This document shows positions 12,320 to 22,867 of a stretch of 64,000 nt of DNA, piece by piece. How positions within the stretch are numbered: the stretch's first letter is position 1; each line of letters begins with the position of its first letter. The DNA is taken from assembly GCF_007655135.1 (NCBI RefSeq), contig NC_045134.1, positions 3,802,982 through 3,866,981 of the forward strand, written 5' to 3'. Below the pieces are notes generated by a model. That model did no database searches and was not told the origin of the DNA. It saw only the letters and a program-made list of their open reading frames with translations. The position numbers and the translations under genes were made by a program. The DNA comes from Punica granatum (Eukaryota > Streptophyta > Magnoliopsida > Myrtales > Lythraceae).

Positions 12320-13640
12320 ATTTGTGCCTCTTTATTAATTATTGGGATTTTAATTTTATTATACTATACTCATGGACCTCCTTTATAATCGAAAACCTAA
12401 GCATAATCAAGTATGATTTTTGTAAATAAATCATTTTTCCCACGTCCTTTTCTTTTCTTATTTTCATCGCTCAACAATGGGTTAATATACCATACAAATG
12501 TGTATGTATTTTACATTCAAGTAATTTTTTTGGGTAAGTTCATTCGAGTAAAGTACATAAAATTTTTCAAGTAAATTACCTTGACCTCAAATAATTTATT
12601 TAGTTTTTCCTTGATTTATTTAAATTATAAATAAATTATTTGAGATTTTTCATAAATTTGCATATATATACATGCATGAATGTAATGTTAAATTAGAACT
12701 AGTTGAATTCACGTGCATTGCAAGGGACCGTATAAATAGTCTATTAATTATTTTGAAAGATAATAATATTATAAATATATATACGAATTAAAAACTCATT
12801 AAAGAAAACTGAGACATACATGAAAAGAATAGAATTTAATTTAAGTAAGTGAGCGAATATATCAATAAAAAATAAAAATAATATCATACAAATGTGTAAA
12901 AAGATGAATTGAATCAAAATATGCGAGCAAATATATCAACTATAGAAAATAATAATTTTTCCAAGCAAAATATCATAATAAAGTAAATGAAGAAAAAACA
13001 TAATGAATTCTTTTTGAATCAATCAAATTGACATAGGTCGATCGGTGCTGTTTGTGGATGCATGCAACATAATATACATATAAAGTCCACAAGGACACCA
13101 ATATGTCTCTTCATATGAAAATATAATGGTAAAGGTTTTGCGTAAACGCCGTGTGTGCGTGTATATAGGTCCAATATATAATATAACTTTTGTATGTGCA
13201 ATACATATCTTAATCTATATACGTAGACCTTCCTATAATATATCAAACAACTATATACATATATATATATATGTATGTATATTATATAGCTGCCAAAATA
13301 AAAAAAATTACAATACATATTTCATCGTATCAAAACATATGTATTCCTATAATGCAAGATTTTGTGTTATCTTTAGATTCTATTATATAATTCATATATA
13401 TGAAATAAATATAAGAAATGTAGTTAGCTTGTTATGTATGCTATCAAAAGAATCTTATTAATATATTTTGCTTGCAGTTTTGGTTTCATTTACTTAATGA
13501 GAAAGGTGGTATTTTGGCATGTTGTATATTCTACGAAAAGAATGTAAATAAAATATTTTGGTTATTTTTTCTTGTTTCATTGTATCATATATAATTATTT
13601 CTACAATATAAATATTTTTTTTTTATGAAAGATCGGTGTT
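12320..13640. other. AT-rich intergenic sequence
   Basis: No gene supported. Around 12700-12730 'actagttgaattcacgtgcattg' resembles the edge of the dispersed repeat at 7205 and 37660. The rest is TA-rich. Confidence 0.4.
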
Positions 13641-13661
13641 TGTATTGGACAAGCATACAAC

Positions 13662-14010
13662 ATAGAATATAAATAAGTCCGGAAATATAATATCATATTT
13701 GCAAAACGAAAATAGAATGGTGATTAAAAAAATATGTTGGATATCGTGAATCTTATAATTTATTGTGATTGCCTCTTTTATAAGATCACTTTGATTGCCA
13801 CACCTCAATATATATACATATATTCTTAATGAGAAGAATATAAATAAGTCAAGAAATACAATATTGTATTTGCAAAACGAAAATAGAATGGTGATTAAAA
13901 ACATATGTTGGATATCGTGAATCAAATAATTTATTCTTATTACCTCTTTTATAAGATCACTTTGATTGCCGAAGATCAATATATAAACATATATTCTTAA
14001 TGAGAATATG
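13662..14010. repeat. Tandem duplication, two units of about 180 bp
   Basis: 13662-13830 and 13847-14010 share long near-identical blocks, including 'tttgcaaaacgaaaatagaa' and 'cttttataagatcactttga'. Both units read open on the minus strand (13623-14045), giving a repeating I/L/F/Y-rich peptide that has no family resemblance and is most likely noncoding. Confidence 0.8.
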
Positions 14011-14739
14011 AACATAATTCCTATAGTATGTATAAAAATGGACATACGTATATGTATTTGTCAGTAAAAAAATGGTACGAGTAGTATATATAAAACACTT
14101 CCATTGTTTTTCTAATTTACTTGCTACATATATGAGCAGTCAGATATATGTATTTCCCGACTGTATATAGTTATCAATACAAAATTACATTATATATTCC
14201 ATTGTATTAAAAGCATACACATACACATAGTCCTATAATGTAAGATTGTATATTCCATTGACTATCATAAAGAAATATTCCAAAATTAATGATAAAAAAT
14301 TTCCTTAATAGATAAATTATAACGTGGTAAAGCGAGAGAACCCCATTTTTTATTTTTGATGATGTGGCGGCGTGAGCGGCTCAAGTTTTGTTTTAAATAT
14401 ACATATAGATTAAGAGACTTAGACAAAACATTCTATTTTTATTTTATTTTTCTCTTTAATAGTTTCCATTCTTTTCGCTCTTAAATATCTTGATTTTATT
14501 CTTACTCTTTGCTTTGACTTTGTTACATTAATTAATTTAGTTGCATATTTTTTTATGGTACTTTAAAAATTACTGTATTTCCGATTAAAAAAAGAGCGTA
14601 AAGTACTTATGTACTTACAATGAGAAATATTTCTACGCTGGCCCGTGCTCCCTCCGTGTTGTCTGGGCTTACCCAAGCGTACCCGCCAAGCCTGGGCCGG
14701 GCCAATATAATTTTTTAAAAATTGCCGACTAGAAAATCC

Positions 14740-15034
14740 ATCAAAAAAAAATCAAAAATTTTATTACAAATAAAAATAAATAAGTTTTCAAGAGATTCTC
14801 GAGGGATGTTCCCTGGGAAATTTCAGTAGGAAAATCCCTCGGAAGTCCCTTGAAATTAAAATTTACTGAGGGAATTACCTTCGATAATCCCTTAAAAAAA
14901 TATTCGGTGGCACGGTTTTTCAAAGGCACGGAACCATTGGAAATCCGTGATAATTCCGTCGATAAGTGTATGGAGTCAAGGGAATTATGAGGGATCCTTA
15001 CCTCGGTAATAGTGAACATTTTAGTAGTGTTGAT
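14740..15034 (-). mobile_element. CACTA-like element end
   Basis: On the minus strand the segment begins at about 15034 with CACTACTAAAATG, matching the CACTA terminal consensus, and continues with repeated 'gagggatt'/'tccctcgg'-type words typical of subterminal regions. The other end and a transposase were not found. The open frame at 14741-15019 is not considered a gene. Confidence 0.45.
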
Positions 15035-15363
15035 TAATTATTTCTTTAGAAGTTCAACAAATATATAACATTTGGATAATGCAATTTTCATACATTTAAA
15101 TTAAAAAAGATATACATATATATACACATATTTAAAAGATTACACCTTCACTTGTAATGATAGCCTTAATTCTTTTATGAATGTAATTTATATGATAATC
15201 GACTTAATTATAAAGTTTTCGTTATAACAGCAATTGTTTTTGTTTAAGTAAAACTTCATCAATATATTTTAGTGATTAATTAAATAATTTCATATTTAAT
15301 TTTTTTTCCATAATTTCATATTTATTGCTTTGGTACTCCTAAACTAAGCAATTAATTTCCTAC

Positions 15364-15647
15364 CGTGGAAGGACTTGGAAAGTCAATCCATTCACCTACC
15401 TCTCCTTCACCTGAAGTTCCCAGTGCAAGGGATAGCCGGCTTGCCAGCTTTGTTCACTCCTTCAAACCTTCACAATCTCTTCAAATCATACTATCTATCC
15501 CTATATATGTTCCTCCTACAAACACAGATCCCGTGCACGTATGCTCGGTAATCCCTTTCATATATCGCTCCCCGCGGTGTCTTCCTTCACGTCCTACACC
15601 TTCCATTCTCCGGCCTCTCTGCGCTCGCCCTCCAATACCCTAGCATT
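15364..15647 (-). pseudogene. Sulfotransferase exon fragment, decayed
   Basis: Aligned with the antisense of 7975-8296 in the intact gene, the same landmarks occur in the same order: 'ccgtggaaggact' against 'ccatggaaggact', then 'ttgttcactccttcaa', 'cggtgtcttccttca' and 'cctccaataccctagcat' against 'ccttccagtaccccagcat'. It covers only the C-terminal half (roughly the LGYW to GDWVN region), has internal deletions and lacks a continuous frame. No 5' half was seen at higher coordinates. This adds a third, dead member to the local minus-strand sulfotransferase cluster. Confidence 0.8.
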
Positions 15648-15903
15648 TAGTTAATTAGTAATTACGTTCGATTCGGACAGGATGCCCCACATACATATAT
15701 ATATGATTTAGCCTCAATTATAGTATCGAGACCCACACATCTCTATTGAATTTGTGTCACCATGCATCGGTGTCTGCATCACGATGAAATATTTTGGCCG
15801 GGGATAGATATTTGTCGCTGTGCATTAAATCCGAAGGGGAGGGAAGCCTAGCTACTAAGGAAATAGGAAATAAACAGGACATGGCTTGCAAATTTAATCT
15901 ATT

Positions 15904-16056
15904 TTTTCGATTACAAAAGAGGTTGAAAACCTAATATAATGAAAAAAAATTCTAAATAACTAATAAAAGGCACGAATAGTTATACTAGGTATCAAAACTG
16001 CGACCTCTAAATCAGTAGGCGATAGCGTACACCACTACGCTACACCCCATTTTGAT
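15904..16056 (-). mobile_element. tRNA-derived SINE (family A) with target-site duplication
   Basis: On the minus strand it begins near 16050 with 'gggtgtagcgtagtggtgta' (A box), followed by a B-box-like 'gttttgatacc' about 45 bases later, and ends in a short T/A-rich tail at the low-coordinate side. It is flanked by 14-bp direct repeats, AAATTTAATCTATT (15890-15903) and AAATTTGATCTATT (16057-16070), with one mismatch. Its 3' part ('ttattagttattta') matches the copy at 16601-16756. Confidence 0.8.
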
Positions 16057-16600
16057 AAATTTGATCTATTAATATTCGAGGTTTGCCTTCGTAACTAATC
16101 TTCCAAATCAAACAAATGAAAAAAAAAATGATTCTCCGTAGACTTTCTGGTGATATTGAATTAATTTATTCATAGAAGGCCGATATCCTTCTCTCACAAC
16201 TTTATTTACAACGTCGCATATATATCTTCATCTTGGCATATCATCTAACTAAATAAAACATATACTTTGCATCTACAGGGGGAAAAAAAACCATATACTT
16301 TGCACCTGCAAACCTTCATCAAACTGTCCCTAGCTTCTTTCCCGACCGGAACCCCCGTCATTTAATTTATGCTAGCCTTAAGTCCACTGGAGTTCTTCGA
16401 CATGATATTAGAATACTTGCTGATCCCCTACACGTGCACCTCAGAAATAAATATATATCCGTACCTATATCATGATCCAATTCAACTTTATATATCAACA
16501 ACGTCATTGTGATCTATATTTTCAAATTTTGTCGGCCTGCATGGGTAAAAGACAAAGTGATCCCCACAAATCATTGGGGGTATCGATGTCTAGAGGTATT

Positions 16601-16756
16601 TTTTTAAGAAGGGAGAAGGTCGTGAGTATAGTACAATAAAATAGAAATTTTAATAACTAATAAATGAGCATAAATAATCTCACTGCATATTGAATATTAA
16701 ATCACTTGGTTATCAGGCAATGACGAGCATGTATGGCGCTACATCCTCTTTTTGAT
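16601..16756 (-). mobile_element. tRNA-derived SINE (family A) with perfect 16-bp target duplication
   Basis: Flanked by perfect 16-bp direct repeats GATGTCTAGAGGTATT (16585-16600 and 16757-16772). On the minus strand it starts with an A-box-like 'gatgtagcgccatacatgc' and ends in an A run (T run at 16600-16606 on the plus strand), as expected for target-primed insertion. Its body matches 15904-16056 in the 'ttattagttatt' region. No coding capacity. Confidence 0.85.
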
Positions 16757-17134
16757 GATGTCTAGAGGTATTATATAGCTGAATGCAAAACATAGAATAC
16801 GGAAAGGGCTTCAAAATAGAGATAGAAGGAAACAATTTTTTAACCTAATTTGATAATGACCAGTCTATAATTCCACTCGGTGGAGGGCTTTTATTAGGGG
16901 GTTCCAGGGTCACCGTTGGGCATGAGCAATCAATATTCAAGTACGTAACCTCAGCTGGTCCTTCCCCCCAGAGCATTAATCAGATGCATCCAATCCGCCA
17001 CCCACCTCACTTTTGGACCGCATATTTGTCGTGCAAATTACCGACGAGCGGCAATGGTCCTATGTGTACCGGCTAGCAACCTGCATGCCGACCAAATCAT
17101 ATGCTTAGACGAATAGGTGTACGATGCATACCGT

Positions 17135-17242
17135 GAATTTTTTTTACTAATAAAGCACACTTTATTGGTAAAACTTAGGAGATGCATACATGATTCGAAC
17201 TTGGATGAATCTCTTGTCACTAAAACAAACTTTCCAAGCTAA
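17135..17242 (-). repeat. Possible further tRNA-related SINE fragment
   Basis: On the minus strand the segment holds a B-box-like 'aagttcgaatcatg' and an A-rich end. No convincing A box or target duplication was seen, so this is tentative. Confidence 0.25.
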
Positions 17243-17366
17243 ACTTTGACTGTTCGTCCAACATCTTAATCACACTAAAACATACGAAAAGATGCCCCCA
17301 CTAATATACCATATTAGTATATATCATGAAAATAATTCAGACTGAAGTTTTTGTTGCATGCATGAT

Positions 17367-18407
17367 TTAAGTAGTCATCTTGGTTGGTGATCGAGGGGGT
17401 ATCTTGAACTGCAAGCCGGAACCACCCAACTTCTCCTCCAAGACTTTGGAGAGTTGCTCCTCCATCGACAGCGACAGATGGTTCACCCAGTCCCCAACCT
17501 CGGCCTTCCGAAACAAGTTCTTGTTCTCGAAGTTCATGATAGATTGGCCGCTCTTATTCACCTCCAGTTCCTTCATCTTCTCAAAGCTACATAGCTCAGC
17601 TAAACCCTTGACGACGCCTGCTTTCTCTTCTTCAAGTGTGAATGGATACCCTAAGAACAAAGCTAGCTTCTTCAAGTGGGCCGGGGTGTCTTCCTTCATA
17701 TCCTCGTACTTGAGGAACATCACCTTCTCGGGTTTCTCCAGGCTCGCGTTCCAGTAACCGAGCATGTGGGCCCAGAATGGCCCGAACCCCACGGCTCCAT
17801 TGCAGAACATCTCAAAGGCATCCTCCAGTGACACATCCGGTAAGGACTTGGGCTTCACCTTGTTGAGGAAGATCCACTGGGACACGAATGTGTCGAACGG
17901 GTTCCTGCATATGTAGACGATCTTGCACCCCGAGTTCTTGATCGTCTCTGGCAGTGCGTGGAATGGGATATGGGACCCGAAGATCCTGGGGTCCGGGAGA
18001 CTGGAGAGGTCCGGGAGCTCGTTCCGTGCATACACTTTGTACTCGAAGAATGGAACGAGATCATGAGGGTTTGAGGTGAGGAGAGGGTGAGTCTTCTCAA
18101 AGACCGGGAACCGCCTGCGGTTTGCAATGGCAAAAGCTAAGGCTTTCAACCACGTTGTGCCCGACTTCGGGATCGTCGTGAGGACGATGTCCAAGTCCCG
18201 AGCCTTGAAGTGTCTCTGAAAGGATAATATGGCTTGAATCTCTCTGGGTTGGCACCAAAAGTCTTGGAAGAGATAAATGTGAGGGGTTCTCCATCCTCTT
18301 GATTTTGGGAGGGAGAGAAGAAGATCTTTGCACTCATTGCTTAGGGTTTCATCTACTTCGTGGGCATCATTACTTGATTCCTTCTTTATGGACTGAGTGA
18401 TGGCCAT
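17367..18407 (-). CDS. Cytosolic SOT-type sulfotransferase, intronless
   Basis: PAPS-dependent sulfotransferase of 346 residues, full family length, expected in the cytosol. Visible motifs are PKSGTTWLK (80-88), the presumed catalytic His in SHIPF (146), YICRNPFDTFVS (165-176) and RKAEVGDW (300-307; the usual Gly of RKG is Ala here, a mild deviation). The frame stays open to 18581, but I start at the ATG at 18407 because a TATA box lies at 18486-18494: the upstream 58 codons would lie in the leader or promoter and show no family resemblance. It shares frequent local identity with the gene at 7925-9091 (FQRHF.ARD, LGYW.AS, LEVNK.G.SI), so the two probably arose by local duplication. The acceptor substrate is not deducible. 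Confidence 0.93.
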   Translation of the reverse strand: MAITQSIKKESSNDAHEVDETLSNECKDLLLSLPKSRGWRTPHIYLFQDFWCQPREIQAILSFQRHFKARDLDIVLTTIPKSGTTWLKALAFAIANRRRFPVFEKTHPLLTSNPHDLVPFFEYKVYARNELPDLSSLPDPRIFGSHIPFHALPETIKNSGCKIVYICRNPFDTFVSQWIFLNKVKPKSLPDVSLEDAFEMFCNGAVGFGPFWAHMLGYWNASLEKPEKVMFLKYEDMKEDTPAHLKKLALFLGYPFTLEEEKAGVVKGLAELCSFEKMKELEVNKSGQSIMNFENKNLFRKAEVGDWVNHLSLSMEEQLSKVLEEKLGGSGLQFKIPPRSPTKMTT

Positions 18408-18485
18408 TGAGATGAAGAGGCTGACCTTGGAAATGGAGTGTGTGTGTGTGTGATTAGTATAGCATTGTGGGCAACATTGGGGCTT

Positions 18486-18494
18486 GATATATAG
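18486..18494 (-). promoter_or_regulatory. TATA box of the intronless sulfotransferase
   Basis: On the minus strand CTATATATC lies about 80 bases before the ATG at 18407, predicting a transcription start near 18455 and a leader of about 50 bases. This supports the chosen start codon. Confidence 0.6.
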
Positions 18495-18713
18495 TTGAAG
18501 ATTGGCACAACTCTTAAGGGAGCATTTATTGTTATCTTTTGTCCGCAATAATTCACGATCATTAATGTAAAGATCTCTCACGTTTCACCCAAACAAAAAG
18601 ATGTCTCATGTCTCACATTTCACAAGCTACATATATCTACAGGATAGGCTCCAAATTGATTCTTTTTTTGTTTCTTCTCCCTCAAATTTTTGGCAAAAGA
18701 TATTATAAATTAA

Positions 18714-18977
18714 TGTTGTGTTTGATTTGTAAGTAAAATTTTAAAATCAGATTTTGATTTTAAAAAAGAATGGTATAAATGGTTATGTATGGGGCCCACT
18801 CTTTAATTTTGTATGAGTTATGTGATTTTGATTTTGAAAAAGAGTAGTATAAATGGGCACACCCTTTGATTTTGTATGAGTTATTTTGTTTTGTTGTAGG
18901 TAGAATTTTGTTTTGTTGTGGGTAAAATTAAGTTAAAATAAGATTTTAAAATTCAAACTCTGAATCCAAATATAACA
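18714..18977. mobile_element. Tourist-like MITE with TAA target copies
   Basis: Ends are TGTTGTGTTTGATTTG and, reverse-complemented, TGTTATATTTGGATTC, flanked by TAA at 18711-18713 and 18978-18980, which fits PIF/Harbinger-type insertion. The inside contains a duplicated module ('gattttgattttgaaaaaga' ... 'tttgtatgagttat') also present twice in the relative at 55567-55797. Confidence 0.7.
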
Positions 18978-19216
18978 TAAATTTCCAGCCAATATAACAA
19001 TTTGAATCGATATATTTGAGCATCGCAAGAAAGTGATTCAAATTTATAACCTGACACGATTAAAAAAATTAATTAGTGTTAAACACATAGTACAAGTGAT
19101 TCAAATTTATAACCTGACACGATTAAAAAAATTAGATTTTTTGGCGTGCCACTCGGTATACAAGACTTTTGCGACCTTGGCTAGTTGATGTAGCCTATGT
19201 GATTTTAGAGATAAGG

Positions 19217-19685
19217 GCTAATTTTACCATGTAATATAATATTTTAAATATTTTCACGACATAGCATATATCGTATTAATCTCACAAAATTGCATGATAT
19301 TTTGAAATTTTTTCATGACATAGCACGACGTCAATTTTCCGTCAATTCCTTAATGGAGAGCTGATGTAGCCGACGTCGTGGGCCCACCCTAAAAGTTTCG
19401 TAGTATACTGTTAAAAATTAATATTATATGTACCGCATTGTGAAAATTTTTGAAGTTTTATGCTATGTTGTGAAATGTTTCAGGGCCCACAAAAAGTCCA
19501 GCTGTGCAAGGTGGGCCCACAACATCGGCCACACCAACTCTCTGTCAAGGAATTTGCGAAAAATTGACGTCGTTCTATGCCATGAAAACAATTTTAAAAT
19601 ATCGTACTATTTGATAAAATTAATATAATATATGCTACGTGGTGAAAATTTTTAAAATATTATACTATACGGTGAAATTTACTAA
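19217..19685. mobile_element. Mutator-like nonautonomous element with long inverted repeats
   Basis: The left arm (from 'gctaattttaccatgta') and the reverse complement of the right arm ('agtaaatttcaccgta') pair imperfectly over about 200 bases, meeting at matching 'gtgggcccacc' motifs. The flanks carry AGATAAGG at 19209-19216 and 19686-19693, an 8-base copy compatible with a slightly decayed 9-bp Mutator target duplication. The open frame at 19428-19628 is part of the repeat. Confidence 0.7.
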
Positions 19686-19975
19686 AGATAAGGCGAAAAT
19701 TCGATGACCAAAAGGTAGAAATAAATTAAAAGAAAATTTGACTCATAAAATTTTTTTTTGTGCATGATGAATGAAGTAGTGCACCCGGACGTAAAAGAAA
19801 TATATTAGAACTTATTATCTCGAGGATTTAGCAAAGTTGAACGTTGTCTAATATATATATCGCCTTCAATGTGGCGTATTCGAGAGAAATATTTTCTATA
19901 TCAATTATTACACATCTATATTATATGGTGTTAGGTGTCATCTATACAATGGTGATGGAGCTGTGAGCGGGTGAG

Positions 19976-19976
<1 letters not shown>

Positions 19977-20016
<40 letters not shown>
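19977..20016. repeat. (TA)n microsatellite
   Basis: An uninterrupted TA run of about 40 bases. Confidence 0.9.
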
Positions 20017-20020
<4 letters not shown>

Positions 20021-20452
20021 CTGAATAGATATGCATGTGGAATATACAGCTGGTCAGCAGGCATCACCAACTTATTAAAGAATGCTGTAGGAGTTAGGCG
20101 TATGGATTAGTACTATCCAATGCAGTAAATACATATTACCTGATTGGCTCTCACAAAACATGGATAAACACTTTCTAATTATGGGTCAATAGAAACTTGT
20201 ATTTTCCGTAATAGGACTTAATTTGATATATAGGAGGAGCTTTGATAGCTTCAGCAGTTGATGTTGACGGGGTCCTCGATCGGGCTCCAATTATCTAAAT
20301 CATGAAGGGGAGCCAAACTGAGAGGTAACGCCCGATCTAACCGTTGGAGCCATAGAAGCATGTAAAAAGAGAGAGGGGAGCCGGTGTATGTGAGGTAAAA
20401 AGAAAAGGGAATATTCAATTTCCATTACTTGGTATTTAGAAAAACTTGACAA

Positions 20453-20612
20453 TCAACATGAATTAATTTAAGCGATTCGGCACTTATTTATCTTAAATAA
20501 GATTTCGGATTGAGTCTTGTGAATGGAGGGCAACTCTACTCAAACTAGATTAGTCGGAGTCCATTGAACCTCCAAATATTAAGGTACGCACTGAAAGAAA
20601 GAAAAAAAAAAA
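20453..20612 (+). mobile_element. SINE family B copy
   Basis: Contains 'taagcgattcggcacttattt' (A-box region) and 'ggattgagtcttgtga' (B-box position), followed by 'actagattagtcgga' and an A-rich tail near 20595-20612. The same order appears near 29150, 31490 and 37140. A polymerase III SINE is the best explanation; target copies were not identified. Confidence 0.55.
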
Positions 20613-20849
20613 AGAGAGGATTTTGCAATTGGTGGATTCATTTTAGTAAAGTAATGCCAGTTATATTAACTATTTGTCAAGATGGATGAATCTAATCATA
20701 TATTGGCACTGGTCTCAATAGAGAATCATAAGGAATTACTTATTACGGACCATTACATTTGGAGGATTGATTTTCATTTACATTTGGGGTCTTATGCTTT
20801 CGCTCGACACGTCCATTTTGTTGAAACGTGTCTGTGCAGAATGTCTGTG

Positions 20850-21260
20850 CAAGATGGTATCAGAGCACATGGTAATAATCTTGGGGGCGCGTATGCGCAG
20901 GACCCCACACCACGCCAGTGAAGTTCGAGTTCGGAAGTAGAAGTTCGGCTCGTAGTCATTGACCCCCCCTCGCCCGAGTGTGGAAGAAGAAGTCTAGCTC
21001 GAGGTAGTTAAAGCTTGAGTCCAGAAGAGAGGAGAGACCGGCTTGAGGCAAATTGTTGAGAGGGGACAGTTAAGGTTCACGTGGCACGTGTAGGCAAAAT
21101 CATTAGAAAGACCACACGGTGCCACGTGAGGGCGGGTGTTGGGAACATAAAAAGTTAATCCTACATCGGAAGTATAAAAGAAAATAGAATAGTTTATATG
21201 GGATTGAGCCTCACAACTTATCAACTCGAGTTTTTAAATTGAAAGTTGAGTACAAGCTCG
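20850..21260 (+). mobile_element. Decayed short LTR element (TRIM-like)
   Basis: TGGTATCAGAGC at about 20854-20865 is the primer-binding site complementary to initiator-Met tRNA, used by many plant copia and TRIM elements. About 270 bases on, a purine-rich 'gtgagggcgggtg' precedes 'tgttgggaacat' at 21138, which looks like the start of the 3' LTR and includes 'ctacatcggaagtataaaag'. A related fragment occurs at 35463-35600. No coding domain fits in the interior. A matching 5' LTR was not recognised, so the element is incomplete or diverged. Confidence 0.45.
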
Positions 21261-21420
21261 TATAAACCCAAATGAAATTTTAAGACGTATAATTAATGGC
21301 GAGCTAATATATCAAGGAGAACAGTGTTGCCCGCCCCTATATGTACACTATCACCTCGAGGACAGTGTCGCCCGCCCATACGTGTACATTATCACCGCCT
21401 TTTTCCTAGTCGGCGAAAAG

Positions 21421-21497
21421 GTTATTTTATTTTGTTGTTTGTAAAATTAGATTAAAATTGTGATTTTAAAATCACATTTGCAAACCAAACAAGCCAT
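21421..21497. mobile_element. Partial Tourist-like MITE
   Basis: Shares 'ttattttgttttgttg'-type sequence, 'attttaaaatcaca' and the end 'ccaaaca' with the right ends of the MITEs at 18714-18977 and 55567-55797. The left part is missing. Confidence 0.5.
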
Positions 21498-21499
21498 TA

Positions 21500-22860
21500 T
21501 ATAGCTTACTTTGGGAGGACTGCAAGAAGAATGTCCACGAGCTGCAGTCCTATGATCATATCTCAGCTGGGGTCGACCGGATGGATTGCGAGTACCCTGC
21601 CCAGGATTCAAAGACAAACCAACATTCCCTTTGATTTGAATATGAGATCTAACAGATAATAACATCGGCTTGAGAACTTTAGTTGGGACATAGATTGGTT
21701 GGTGTCAGTCATGAACTGCCATTAGAGATCCCGAGCTTGGGAGCTTTGTCTTTGGTCTTCTGCTGTGATCAACACCCAACAATAAATGAACGTACGCAGC
21801 TCTCTTTTCATTTGGTAGATGCCATAACTCTTTTGGCAAAAAAGGGTAGGTACTATTAATCTCAAAGAAGTTACAATTACACTCTTTGGTTATCGACAAC
21901 ATTGCTATTAACGTTCAACATGTCTGCTATATCCTCCAATTCGGAGGATGTCGAATAACTCATAGTACATAAGAGGATGCTGAATAAACGTTTTAGTTGC
22001 CATGCCAGTTTGGTCCAGCTGTAACTTTATGAGCATAGGACCACAGTCCAGGGTCTGGCCACCAATAGCTTTGAGCGGCCATGGACAGCGCGCACAATAG
22101 TCGGTTGGATGGCTGCCATGCGAGGCTTGAACTTCCCATATTTATGACCCCAATGGCATATCGTAGTACTTCGAGTGACCAATGCCACGAAACTAAATAG
22201 CAGGAAGGCTGAGCAAGGGGGACTCATGCATTGCATAATAACTCATCTTAAGAAACTTGCAGCCAGGGGCAGATCGAGAAATTCAGTCCAAGGAGGGAGA
22301 ATCATAGCGAAGGCAAAGGAATAATAAACTCATAAAGCCAATGGATGCGAAATACGATAATTTCATAGAAAATTCAATAAACTAGAAAAAAAAATGTCAT
22401 ACTTTATAATTTTTCCTTAATTCCAAGGGAGGCGACCTCCCTTCCTGCAGCATGGCACAACTTGTATACAACAATGAATTGTACTGAAAGAAAGTTCGAC
22501 ACATATCTGCAAGAATTGTGAATTTGCAGCAATCATTCTTGAACTATGAAACTTGTCTTTGAAATGTTTCAATCACGCCACAACCTCAACACCGGTAACT
22601 CACTAAAGTGCTGACACGATTATTTATTCACACAATCTTCTGGTCAAAACTGAGCTGAGAGTATCAGCAGAAACCTGAGAATCTAATACTAAGCTCCCAA
22701 AGCTATCTAAGCTCGCAATATATACATTTTAGGATAGTGGTGACCGGTTGAAGAAGCCAAACATGCTCGTTAGTACCAGGCTTGACACTGCTCTAAATCA
22801 AAGGAAAACTAATACTGATGCAGAAATTGGCACTTATTTAAGCCATAAGTAATCGAACAG
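21500..22860. other. Intergenic sequence downstream of the LNK-like gene
   Basis: No gene identified. The short open frames here show no family resemblance. The interval just below 22868 is the expected 3' untranslated region of the minus-strand LNK-like gene. Confidence 0.4.
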
Positions 22861-22867
22861 TTGAGCC

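Noticed and set aside
14741..15019. 92-codon minus-strand open frame
   Set aside because: It lies in repeat-like sequence beginning with a CACTA-type end; no protein family is recognised.
12036..16070. Functional tRNA genes
   Set aside because: A- and B-box-like words are present but no cloverleaf with acceptor and anticodon stems can be formed; target duplications point to SINEs.
17855..18337. Several minus-strand open frames overlapping the intronless sulfotransferase
   Set aside because: Alternative frames of the sulfotransferase coding sequence with no motifs of their own.
18408..18581. N-terminal extension of 58 codons on the intronless sulfotransferase
   Set aside because: It contains the TATA box and a (CA)n tract and has no family resemblance; translation from 18407 gives normal length.
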